This document shows positions 1 to 6,879 of a stretch of DNA of 7,336 nucleotides, piece by piece; position 1 is the stretch's first letter, and each line of letters opens with the position of its first letter. The position numbers and the translations under genes were made by a program. Below the pieces are notes generated by a model. It searched no databases. It was not told the DNA's origin and worked only from the letters and a program-made list of their open reading frames with translations. This DNA is from a bacterium (GTDB lineage Bacteria > T1Sed10-126), in assembly GCA_003557545.1 (NCBI GenBank), contig PWOD01000017.1:1-7336 (forward strand), written 5' to 3'.

Positions 1-375
1 AAAAACATTTTCAACTCCCATCTCAGCTGCTGTCCCCGGCATAAGTTGCATTAAGCCCTGGGCACCGGCCGGACTGACCGCCATTGAATCACCGGCTGAC
101 TCCATCCGCATAACAGCATAAATCAATGCCTCCGGCAGAGAAAATTGTTCGGCGGCGTCGGCAATAATATCACTTAGTTCCTCAGAAGATGGCAGCTCAA
201 CCTGAGCAGACTCAATTAGATCCAGATCGAACAGTTTATGGCCCCCTTCAACCGGTCGGTCAAGAAGTTCTATTAGACCAGACTCAGAGCGGCGCAAATA
301 GATTCCCGCTGCCGCATCAATGCTGGTTATATTTAAAAAAACTAAAATTGCCAGTGCTAAAAAAAATAGTTTCAT
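1..375 (-). CDS. Secreted lytic transglycosylase, SLT family (N-terminal part, 3' end off window)
   Basis: The 125 visible residues show a probable signal peptide (about 1-23, hydrophobic core then D-A-A-A-G). A short module follows at 24-50 (starting IYLRRSESGLIELLDRP) that resembles the IY..DE.G.....D.P segment (DUF4124-like) often preceding SLT domains. The start of a family 1 lysozyme-like SLT domain follows from about residue 68. Family hallmarks are M-E-S with the predicted catalytic acid Glu92, A-V-S-P-A-G-A-Q-G-L-M-Q-L-M-P (99-113) and G-T-A. Such enzymes cleave peptidoglycan glycan strands to 1,6-anhydromuropeptides in the periplasm. The ATG at 375-373 is supported by GGGAG (386-382) 6 nt upstream. 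The gene lies 17 nt after the membrane-protein gene, as the last visible member of the prfB operon. The reading frame is open to the edge, so the C-terminal half of the SLT domain is not seen. Family is confident; the subfamily and specific role are not. Confidence 0.9.
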   Translation of the reverse strand, partial: MKLFFLALAILVFLNITSIDAAAGIYLRRSESGLIELLDRPVEGGHKLFDLDLIESAQVELPSSEELSDIIADAAEQFSLPEALIYAVMRMESAGDSMAVSPAGAQGLMQLMPGTAAEMGVENVF

Positions 376-392
376 TTCAAACTCCCGGGCGA

Positions 393-1826
393 TCATTCTG
401 CTGCTCGACCAAATTTAGGGTTCAAATATAGCTGTTCTAAACTCCAGAAAATCACAGCAGCTACAAACAGAAAAATCAACCTTGCAGGTGCCCCAAAACT
501 CAACAAACCCAACCAGCCAGCCACGGCAAGGAGTTTCAAAAAATCTCTTTTCTTACCTTCAACCGAAAAAAACCAGCCCAGTACAGGAAGAAAAATAACC
601 GCAATCAAACGGCCACCCTCAGGCAGAGCTGGAAACAGCTCCGGTAAATAAATGAAGCCTGGAATGATCAGCAACAGGAGAACAAAAAATATCAGGTCCT
701 CAAGATAAAGCGGCTGTTCACTCCAGTCTGCTTTGGGCCAAAAAAACAACACAGCCCCAACGACCAGTCCAATTAAAAGTTCCTCTGAACCGAGCAGTGG
801 AGCAAACCTATAGGGATAATAGATCAGGCCAGTTCCCAGCATACCGGCCAGCAAATACCAGCCATAGGCACGGCTTCCACGACGCCAGCCTAGACGTAAA
901 AAACCAGCCATAATAACTCCCGTGAGCACGGGATGACTCCAGCCAAAGGGGGCAAAAAATATTACTGCAACCCCGGCAACTATCCAGTTGTAAAAGGTTT
1001 CATCATAAGTAATTCCTAACAGAAGCAGAATGGCTCCCAGAAAAATAAATGCCAGCGAGTAAAAAACCGAGCTGAGTGGAGCGATGGTTCCATTATACAG
1101 TTCTGCCGGAAGATTCCCGGCTATCAGATACCGCTGATTCTCCTCGAGCACCGTCTCTGGTTCAAGTTCAACAACCTCCACACCTCGGCGCCATATATCA
1201 GTCAGTTTATCAACAAATCTATCGGGATAATAGCTGTCAGGTCCTGGCAAAATAACTCCCATTTCTGTTTCTGGACCGGGTCCCAGCAAAAACAGCTCAA
1301 GCTCCTCAGGACTATTCAAAACCAGGAAACTCGATCTGTTCTTGACCAGTGGGCTCTGTGGTTTTGCCAGCGGTTTATCAAAAAGTTGAGCAGGCGACAG
1401 GCTGGTTTCTAAAACATAAACATCAGGAAACCAGCTGCCGTCAAATCGCTGACCACGGTGGTCTCGATAGATCGATAGTTCGGGAATAGAATGGTTGACG
1501 AGACGGTAGATTGAACGCTGTTCAATAATCATATAGGTTTTTTCAGATCTAATATCAATCTCTCTTAACTGCGTAAATACAAACGGATTAAGCGGCAGTT
1601 GGGTTCGATAAAAATCAAACAGCTCCTGCCCGGTAAAAACACTTACCTCTCCCCGAGATACCAGATCTCCCAGCCTCTGCAAACGTAACATCCGAGGGCT
1701 GTCCTCCCGATAAATCTCCACCTGACGACCGAAACTCTCAATACCCAGCCGATGGAATAAAAGGCTGCCCGTGAAAAAAATTAACAGTCCAATAATTAGA
1801 TAACGTAAGGGTTTCGCTAATTTGAT
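393..1826 (-). CDS. Polytopic membrane protein of unknown function, probable AUC start
   Basis: I do not recognise this protein. From the proposed ATC start at 1826-1824 it is 477 aa. Residues 1-7 are basic, 8-25 form a membrane helix, and about 30-245 form a soluble, probably extracytoplasmic region. That region contains L-P-G-P-D-S-Y-Y-P-D-R-F near 193-204, followed by R-R-G-V-E-V-V-E-L. From about 250 to 463 there are roughly nine hydrophobic helices, and a short tail ends in R-A-A-E. The first conventional start in frame is a GTG at 1721-1719. Using it would delete a well-formed N-terminal helix that is open in frame directly after the prfB stop. No ATG, GTG or TTG lies between the in-frame TGA (1836-1834) and that GTG. 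The ATC gives M-K-L-A-K-P-L-R-Y-L-I-I-G-L-L, a typical membrane-protein N-terminus, and has an SD-like GGATGTGA at 1840-1833. It sits 1 nt after the prfB stop and 17 nt before the transglycosylase gene, so an envelope role is plausible but unproven. Confidence 0.8.
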   Translation of the reverse strand: MKLAKPLRYLIIGLLIFFTGSLLFHRLGIESFGRQVEIYREDSPRMLRLQRLGDLVSRGEVSVFTGQELFDFYRTQLPLNPFVFTQLREIDIRSEKTYMIIEQRSIYRLVNHSIPELSIYRDHRGQRFDGSWFPDVYVLETSLSPAQLFDKPLAKPQSPLVKNRSSFLVLNSPEELELFLLGPGPETEMGVILPGPDSYYPDRFVDKLTDIWRRGVEVVELEPETVLEENQRYLIAGNLPAELYNGTIAPLSSVFYSLAFIFLGAILLLLGITYDETFYNWIVAGVAVIFFAPFGWSHPVLTGVIMAGFLRLGWRRGSRAYGWYLLAGMLGTGLIYYPYRFAPLLGSEELLIGLVVGAVLFFWPKADWSEQPLYLEDLIFFVLLLLIIPGFIYLPELFPALPEGGRLIAVIFLPVLGWFFSVEGKKRDFLKLLAVAGWLGLLSFGAPARLIFLFVAAVIFWSLEQLYLNPKFGRAAE

Positions 1827-1827
1827 T

Positions 1828-2929
1828 TTAACTCACATCCGAACTTAGATAGGCTTCGATAAATCCGTCAAGCTCACCATCAAGAACCTTTTCAAAACTA
1901 TTTATTTCATATCCGGTCCTGTGATCCTTAACCTGTTGGTAGGGATGGTTCACATAGGACCGAATCTGGCTGCCCCACTCTATCGACTGCTTGGCTCCTT
2001 TGATCTCTTTGATATCATCCTTCTGCTGCTGGATTTTCAACTCCAGTAGACGTGATTTCAAGATTTTCATGGCAGTAGCACGATTTTTATGTTGACTCCG
2101 TTCATTCTGACATTTCACTACCAGCCCGCTCGGCTGGTGGGTGATTCGCACAGCACTATCGGTCATGTTAGCATGCTGGCCGCCCGGGCCACTTGACCGG
2201 AAAGTATCAACGCGGAGATCGGATTCATCGATTTCTACTTCATCATCAATCTCCAGATCAGGTGCAACCTGAACCGCCGCGAAGGAAGTGTGACGCCGAC
2301 TGTTAGAATCAAAAGGAGAGATTCTAACCAGCCGATGAACTCCTGATTCTCCCTTTAACTTTCCATAGGCATAGCTGTCATCCAACAACATAGTTAGATT
2401 TTTGATACCGGCTTCTTCACCGGGAGAAATATTGAGAATTTTATAATCAATCGACTCACTCTCAGCCCAGCGTCTGTACATCCGAAACAACATTTCAGCC
2501 CAATCGTGGGCTTCAGTCCCGCCAGCTCCCGGATTGATTGACAGAATTGCTCGACGATCATCATACTCTCCATCCAGGTAGAGTTGCCAGCGCAACTTAC
2601 TTAGAAGGTTTCCAACCGTCTTAAGACCCCTGTTTAACTCCGCCTCAAATTCAGCCTCTCCTGCTTCTTCTGAGAGTTCCAGCATCAGCTCCAGCTCATC
2701 CAGCTTTTCCTCTAACTGTGATATTCCTTCTATCTTCCTGTCTATCTCGCTGGCCTGCTTTGTGATACGACGAGCCGCCTGCTGATCGTCCCAAAAATCG
2801 GGCAGAGTCATCCGGGCCTGTAACTCTCGCTGAGTTTCCTCTAATTCAGACAGGTCAAAGATAGTCACTCAGTTCGATCAATGCTTCCCGTAATTTTTCC
2901 AAACGATCCCTATACTCACCATTATTCAC
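1828..2929 (-). CDS. prfB: Peptide chain release factor 2 (programmed +1 frameshift)
   Basis: RF2 recognises UGA and UAA stop codons on the ribosome and triggers peptide release. The first reading frame starts at GTG 2929-2927, 8 nt after AGGAGG, and runs 24 codons (ending E-L-S-D-Y-L) to TGA at 2857-2855. Slippage at CTT TGA C moves into the +1 frame (D-L-S-E-L-E), giving 366 aa, the usual RF2 length. Domain 1 is helical and coiled-coil-like (about 25-115). The core has G-A-G-G-T-E-A. The stop-recognition tripeptide S-P-F is at 204-206 (R-I-S-P-F-D-S). The peptidyl-transferase motif G-G-Q is at 249-251, in S-G-P-G-G-Q-H-A-N; the usual Val after GGQH is Ala. The position equivalent to E. coli residue 246 is Ser, one of the common forms. 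The C-terminus has W-G-S-Q-I-R-S-Y-V and H-P-Y..V-K-D-H-R-T. A conceptual start at GTG 2868 would be an artefact of ignoring the frameshift. It is the first gene of the left operon. Confidence 0.97.
1833..1840 (-). promoter_or_regulatory. SD-like site for the membrane-protein gene, inside the prfB 3' end
   Basis: GGATGTGA matches 7 of 8 bases of GGAGGTGA, the complement of the usual 16S rRNA 3' end. Its last base is 6 nt before the ATC at 1826-1824, a normal distance for an extended SD. It lies within the last codons of prfB, which favours translational coupling and supports the ATC start over the internal GTG at 1721. Confidence 0.5.
2854..2863 (-). promoter_or_regulatory. RF2 programmed +1 frameshift site
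   Basis: The ten bases TATCTTTGAC are identical to the E. coli prfB slippage site: CTT at 2860-2858, in-frame TGA at 2857-2855, then C. When RF2 is scarce the ribosome pauses at UGA and slips +1 to read GAC, which autoregulates RF2 synthesis. The stimulatory internal Shine-Dalgarno (AGGGGG in E. coli, immediately before TAT) is replaced here by AGTGAC and looks weak. Confidence 0.95.
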
Positions 2930-2937
2930 TAAAAAAA

Positions 2938-2943
2938 CCTCCT
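2938..2943 (-). promoter_or_regulatory. Ribosome binding site that fixes the prfB start
   Basis: A perfect AGGAGG lies 8 nt upstream of GTG 2929-2927. The nearby ATG at 2922-2920 is in another frame, so this site supports the GTG as the start of the short first reading frame of prfB. Confidence 0.85.
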
Positions 2944-2975
2944 GTTTTCAAACAATTCAGGGTCAGTTATTATCC

Positions 2976-3014
2976 CCCATATTTTAAATTATTTCTATAG
3001 TTTAAAACAGTGGG
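2976..3014. repeat. Imperfect AT-rich inverted repeat in the divergent spacer
   Basis: TTTTAAA (2982-2988) and TTTAAAA (3001-3007) pair perfectly around a 12-nt loop. The stem extends outward with one mismatch and one bulge to CCC (2976-2978) against GGG (3012-3014). It lies between prfB and mazG and could be an operator, a 5'-leader hairpin or chance in AT-rich DNA. It is not followed by a clear T-run. I found no convincing -35/-10 pair for prfB in the surrounding bases. Confidence 0.3.
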
Positions 3015-3075
3015 TTTTCTCTAAAAGAGCTCCAACCGAAGAAATTTAAAGGGAATCGTAGATGGGACAGTAAAA

Positions 3076-3103
3076 TTGACAGCCTGACTTGTTAAGCTAA
3101 AAA
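3076..3103 (+). promoter_or_regulatory. Candidate sigma-70-type promoter for mazG
   Basis: A perfect TTGACA at 3076-3081 is followed after 16 nt by TAAAAA at 3098-3103 (4 of 6 matches to TATAAT). This would leave a leader of about 75-80 nt before the mazG start. The leader contains CTGAACG twice (3152-3158 and 3170-3176), of unknown meaning. The -10 is mediocre, hence the moderate confidence. Confidence 0.4.
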
Positions 3104-3187
3104 CTTTATTCTATCCTTTATCCTAACAGAACAACGGGGCGAAAGATTACCCTGAACGTTTAACTATAACTGAACGGAGGAACGACC

Positions 3188-3595
3188 ATGACCGATACTA
3201 ATGACAGCTCTAACACAGGCAAACTATTTGAAAGTTTTGTTGAAAAGATCAAGTTTTTACGATCGGAGGAGGGATGTCTCTGGGATCGACAGCAGGATTT
3301 TGAGTCAATGTGTCCCCACCTGATGGAAGAGGCACGAGAGGTGGTTGAAGCCGTGCAGAGCGGGGATATATCAAGTGTCCGGGAAGAGCTGGGGGATCTA
3401 TTATTACATGTCGTATTTTTTAGCCAGATCGCCGCAGAATCAGGCGAGTTTACAATTACCGATGTGATTCATGAAATTAAACAAAAAATCATCCGACGCC
3501 ATCCACATGTGTTTGGCGATTTAGAACTTTCCAGCACCGAGGAGATAGTCACCAGCTGGGAAAAAATCAAACAGGAAGAACGGTCCAATTCCTGA
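3188..3595 (+). CDS. mazG: MazG-family nucleoside triphosphate pyrophosphohydrolase, single domain
   Basis: MazG enzymes hydrolyse NTPs or dNTPs to the monophosphate and pyrophosphate and are linked to nucleotide-pool cleaning and stress responses. The 135-aa protein has the all-alpha MazG fold signature. C-L-W-D (30-33) replaces the usual C-P-W-D. The first metal-binding pair is E48-x-x-E51 in M-E-E-A-R-E. The second is E67-x-x-D70 in E-E-L-G-D-L-L-L-H-V-V-F. R-R-H-P-H-V-F-G follows at 103-110. It ends at W-E-K-I-K-Q-E-E-R, which is the end of the first domain of the 263-aa E. coli MazG. The second tandem domain is therefore absent, and the native TGA with no trace of the second domain suggests a natural single-domain form. 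GGAGG (3176-3180) is 7 nt before ATG 3188. It is the only plus-strand gene, divergent from prfB and convergent with the transporter. Substrate cannot be read from the sequence. Confidence 0.93.
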   Translation: MTDTNDSSNTGKLFESFVEKIKFLRSEEGCLWDRQQDFESMCPHLMEEAREVVEAVQSGDISSVREELGDLLLHVVFFSQIAAESGEFTITDVIHEIKQKIIRRHPHVFGDLELSSTEEIVTSWEKIKQEERSNS

Positions 3596-3612
3596 GCTGA
3601 AAAGCTAATTTA

Positions 3613-5268
3613 TTATTCAACATAGCTGAAACTAACCTCCAGAGATTTTCTGGAAAAGCAGGTTTCAAACCAGTTTTCCGCCGGGCTCTCCTGAAAATTT
3701 ATCACTATTTCATCTGTATCAAAGGTCGCTTCAATTTCCCTGAGTTCAGACAGCAACTCCTCTGAGAGAAACACAACCTGCCCGCTGGCAATTAACCTGT
3801 TGACAGTGGTCAATAGCTTCTCCTGTGGGAACTCCCCGGCCGGAGAACAGCCATTCAGCCGTAAAATCTTCCCAAACAACCAGTTTTCAAACAGTTTTTC
3901 CGGTAAAAAAGAATGAAGTTTGCGGGGCAAAAGATAGCTGAGCAAAAAAAGCTTTTCAACCGATGGTTCTCCAGAAATCATCAGGATGCCGCTACCCCGA
4001 TAGGGTAACAGATCAGTTTGCCTGCTTTCCAATCGATAAAATAGATGAACATAGAGCCAGAGAAAAAATCGGGTCCAGAGACGGGGAAGAAAAAACAGCA
4101 GTAGCCCGGTCACCACAAGAGTTGCCGCTCCCACGATAAACAGTACTGTCTGGGGACCATAACCAAGCAGCTCAACCAGCAAAACATAGACGGCCGCCGA
4201 AAGAATAACCCCGGTAAATGTAAAAACATTAGCAGTCGCCAGCAAATCTCCCTTTTTGTCGGCCGGGGGTCTTTCCTGCAATGCCGTCTGAAAAGGGATT
4301 AAAAAGAGAGCGGAGAAGATTCCACTGATGAACAGCCAGAAATAAGCTGCGGCGGGGGTGCTATCAACCAGCGACAGGAAAAACTGGCTGAAGGTAAGAC
4401 CTGATGCTCCCAGAGGTATAAGACCAAGTTCAACCTTTTTTTCGGACCAGCGACCGGCCAGTAAACTACCTATTCCAATCCCCAGGGCCAGCGCCACAAA
4501 CAACAGGCTGGTCAATAGTTCACCAACCCCCAGTACTTCCAGACCATACACGTTGATAACAATGGTAAGAATTCCACCGGCCATCCAGGCATAGGCAAAT
4601 CCAATTATTAGGATGAACAGAACCCGGTCGCGCAGGATCCAGCTAAGACTGCGGGCAAAACGGTTCAAAGGAGAATAATCAATCGACAGCTGCGGGGCGG
4701 CCGGCGGCAGCGGTCGAATTAGCCAACCACTGAACAATCCGACGGCAGAAATAACAAAGAAAAAGATCCCCAACAGATAGGCCGGAGCCATTTCAAGCAT
4801 AACTCCTGCCAGGGCCACCCCCAACAAAATGGCTGCATAACTTGACATCTGAAGCAAACCGTTCCCTTCAGACAGCTGTTCATAATTAAGCAACTCCGGA
4901 ATAATTCCATATTTTGCCGGACTAAAAAAAGCACTCTGGGCAAACATAAAGAAGATCATCAGAAGCAGCATATGAAGGTTGCCCTGCCAGGCGGCAAACC
5001 CGGCCACGGTCATCACCAAAAGTTCTGCGCCCTTGGTCCAGAGAATAACTGTTCGCTTACTATAACGATCGGTCAACTGACCGGCCAGGGGAGAAAAGAA
5101 GATAAACGGCAGGGCAACAAAGGCCATGGCACCGGCCTGTTGCTCGCCCCCCACCATCTGTACCGCCAGCAATAAGTAGGTCTGCCGCAGAGCGTTGTCG
5201 TTTAAAGCTCCCAGAGCCTGAGAAATAATCATCGCTGTAAAACTCTTGTTTTTAAATAGTTTAAACAT
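3613..5268 (-). CDS. LplT-like MFS lysophospholipid transporter fused to a degenerate PlsC-like domain
   Basis: Of 551 aa, residues 1-400 form an MFS carrier of about 12 helices. LplT-family marks are G-A-L-N-D-N-A-L-R near the start, the loop motif G-Q-L-T-D-R-Y-S-K-R (63-72) and S-P-A-K-Y-G-I-I-P-E-L (116-126). LplT flips lysophospholipids inward across the inner membrane. Residues about 407-549 align in order with PlsC/Aas acyltransferases: L-F-Y-R-L-E-S-R...L-P, then P-R-K-L-H-S-F-L...K-I-L-R-L-N-G, then N-R-L-I-A-S-G-Q-V-V-F, and a final L-E-V-S-F. The catalytic H-x4-D is replaced by G433...E438 and F-P-E-G by L-S-E-E (501-504), so acyltransferase activity is not expected. This domain is also shorter than usual. 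The start is ATG 5268, 8 nt after GGAG (5280-5277); the TTG just before it lies too close. It overlaps the lnt stop by 8 nt, implying coupled translation and a shared role with Lnt. Transport substrate is inferred from family and context. Confidence 0.85.
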   Translation of the reverse strand: MFKLFKNKSFTAMIISQALGALNDNALRQTYLLLAVQMVGGEQQAGAMAFVALPFIFFSPLAGQLTDRYSKRTVILWTKGAELLVMTVAGFAAWQGNLHMLLLMIFFMFAQSAFFSPAKYGIIPELLNYEQLSEGNGLLQMSSYAAILLGVALAGVMLEMAPAYLLGIFFFVISAVGLFSGWLIRPLPPAAPQLSIDYSPLNRFARSLSWILRDRVLFILIIGFAYAWMAGGILTIVINVYGLEVLGVGELLTSLLFVALALGIGIGSLLAGRWSEKKVELGLIPLGASGLTFSQFFLSLVDSTPAAAYFWLFISGIFSALFLIPFQTALQERPPADKKGDLLATANVFTFTGVILSAAVYVLLVELLGYGPQTVLFIVGAATLVVTGLLLFFLPRLWTRFFLWLYVHLFYRLESRQTDLLPYRGSGILMISGEPSVEKLFLLSYLLPRKLHSFLPEKLFENWLFGKILRLNGCSPAGEFPQEKLLTTVNRLIASGQVVFLSEELLSELREIEATFDTDEIVINFQESPAENWFETCFSRKSLEVSFSYVE

Positions 5269-6820
5269 CAACAGGGCTCCTTTTATCTAAGGTTATCCAG
5301 TTCTGTTCAATAATTCCCAGCAGTAATAATATCAAAACAGCAGCCAGAGTAACCCAATCACCATAACGTGTGTAGAACGGGATTTGCTGGGGCTCGGGCA
5401 ATCTAGCCCGAATAGTCCCCTGCTGATAAGGCGATAGATAGCTGATAAATCTACCCCGGGGGCCGATAATAGCAGAAACACCGGTATTGCCTGCTCGCAG
5501 TAGCGGGCGGGCTGTCTCCACAGCCCGCATCCGGGCCTGATAGCCATGTTGAACATGGGAAGCTCTGCTGCGTGACCAGCTATCGTTAGATATGGTAATC
5601 AGCAGATCAGCACCAGCTTTCACCTGATTTCTAACCAGACTGTTAAAAGCACTTTCATAACATATCTGGACTCCGATTTTAGTAAGTTCAGAAGCCGACT
5701 CAAGTTCTATCAATCCACCCTTTTTTCCGGGCCGGTAACCATGCGTGCCCGTCCGGCGGGCCAGCCGCTCTAACCAGCCATAACGGCCCATCAGTGGAAA
5801 ATACTCCCCTCCCGGGACAGGAATCCTTTTAGTGTAGAAACCGGCTATATCAAGGTCTCGATCAACCAGCAGAGCTGCATTCAAATAATCCAGCTCCCGA
5901 GGTTTAGGATCATAGACTGTGGCTCCTAAAAAAATATCAAATTGCCGGTTAGTAACCTGCTCGATAAAATTTTTAAACCCAATATCCGGCCATTCAAGCT
6001 GCTGATCTGAGACCCTAAAGGAAGGCCGAACCAGAACTGTCTCAGGCCAGACCACAAGATCTCCCGGTTGAGCCCCGGCCAGCGTCAAAACAGCCAGCCT
6101 CTGACGCTGTAGCTCTCCCGGAGAAGCTATTGCAGGATCTACAGAACTAACATCAGGTTGAACAATTAAAACTTCTCGCTCAGTTAACTGTGGTGGCATT
6201 GAGTAAAATCCATAAAACCCTGCTATGAGAAAAATTAATAGTACTGTTCCACTTAGAATAACGGTGCGCAATCGACATTTATCAGTTAACCAGGCGGCAA
6301 AAGCCAGGGCAGTAAACAGCCATAAACCACCCCAGAGATACTCCCCCATCCACCTAACCGGTTGAATTAACTCGGTTCGAGCTGCCAGGGCCATTGCGAT
6401 TCTACTCCAGGGAAAAGCAACGAAACGCTGGCCGAATAAACCAACCTCAAGCAGCCATTCAACTCCTATCCAACCAGCAACAGCTATATATAGTGACCCT
6501 TTTGACAGCCTCAGAACAACCGCCCAGAGGGCAAAATATAACCCCAGGACAGACAGAATCAGAGGTAAAACTAAAGGGGAATAGGAATAAAACCAGTAGG
6601 TGTGTAAAAGATAAAAAACAATTCCAAATAGTAGCCCTGATCGCCCGGCTTCTAACCAGGAGCCAGCCCGGTCAACCGCCAGATAAAGCAGCATAAAACC
6701 AACAGGAACCAGTAGATAAAATCCCCAGGGTGGATAAGCCAGACCAGAGATAATACCCCCGGCCAGAGCCATCAGACCGGGTTTATATTTTAATAGACTT
6801 TTGACCAGCCCAGAAATCAT
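5261..6820 (-). CDS. lnt: Apolipoprotein N-acyltransferase
   Basis: Lnt transfers an acyl chain from a phospholipid to the N-terminal cysteine of diacylated lipoproteins at the outer face of the inner membrane, completing maturation and leaving a lysophospholipid. Numbered from ATG 6820 (519 aa; E. coli 512), helices fill about 14-206, a nitrilase-fold domain spans about 215-475 and a last helix spans about 489-505. The catalytic triad is present: Glu260 (V-V-W-P-E-T), Lys331 (Y-T-K-R) and Cys387 (Q-I-C-Y-E-S). Glu339 sits in G-G-E-Y-F-P. S-N-D-S-W and R-M-R-A-V-E-T-A-R-P-L-L-R-A-G-N-T-G are also typical. The loop after Lys331 reads I-P-V-P-G-G-E where L-V-P-F-G-E is usual. For the start, ATG 6820 has GAGG (6830-6827) 6 nt upstream. 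The TTG at 6832 and ATG at 6826 overlap or abut that site and are less likely. The stop overlaps the transporter start by 8 nt. Confidence 0.96.
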   Translation of the reverse strand: MISGLVKSLLKYKPGLMALAGGIISGLAYPPWGFYLLVPVGFMLLYLAVDRAGSWLEAGRSGLLFGIVFYLLHTYWFYSYSPLVLPLILSVLGLYFALWAVVLRLSKGSLYIAVAGWIGVEWLLEVGLFGQRFVAFPWSRIAMALAARTELIQPVRWMGEYLWGGLWLFTALAFAAWLTDKCRLRTVILSGTVLLIFLIAGFYGFYSMPPQLTEREVLIVQPDVSSVDPAIASPGELQRQRLAVLTLAGAQPGDLVVWPETVLVRPSFRVSDQQLEWPDIGFKNFIEQVTNRQFDIFLGATVYDPKPRELDYLNAALLVDRDLDIAGFYTKRIPVPGGEYFPLMGRYGWLERLARRTGTHGYRPGKKGGLIELESASELTKIGVQICYESAFNSLVRNQVKAGADLLITISNDSWSRSRASHVQHGYQARMRAVETARPLLRAGNTGVSAIIGPRGRFISYLSPYQQGTIRARLPEPQQIPFYTRYGDWVTLAAVLILLLLGIIEQNWITLDKRSPVDV

Positions 6821-6879
6821 TGGCATCCTCAACAGGTATATGTATAAATTAAGCCGCTTCAGAATAAACAGTTAAAATT

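Noticed and set aside
393-1721. GTG at 1721 as the true start of the membrane protein
   Set aside because: It would discard an in-frame basic segment and hydrophobic helix and leave about 105 nt of non-coding DNA inside a tightly packed operon; no good SD lies before it.
1834-1839. ATG directly followed by TGA in the frame of the membrane-protein gene, as a recoded or read-through start
   Set aside because: TGA is used as a normal stop by several genes in this window, no recoding element is visible, and the ATC nine bases on with an SD-like site explains the N-terminus more simply.
1828-2868. prfB read as one uninterrupted 346-aa gene, or as a frameshifted pseudogene
   Set aside because: The CTTTGAC slippage site, the GTG start with AGGAGG and the restored 366-aa length show normal programmed frameshifting.
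3595-3606. AGCT-GAAA-AGCT as an intrinsic terminator
   Set aside because: A 4-bp stem without a T-run is too weak.
5266-5271. TTG at 5271 as start of the transporter, immediately before ATG 5268
   Set aside because: The ATG has better spacing from GGAG (8 nt against 5) and is the stronger start codon.
6394-6696. Plus-strand open frame of about 100 codons inside lnt, and similar ones elsewhere (189-431, 4358-4594, 4972-5175)
   Set aside because: They lie opposite well-supported genes, have low-complexity or unnatural compositions and lack ribosome binding sites of note.
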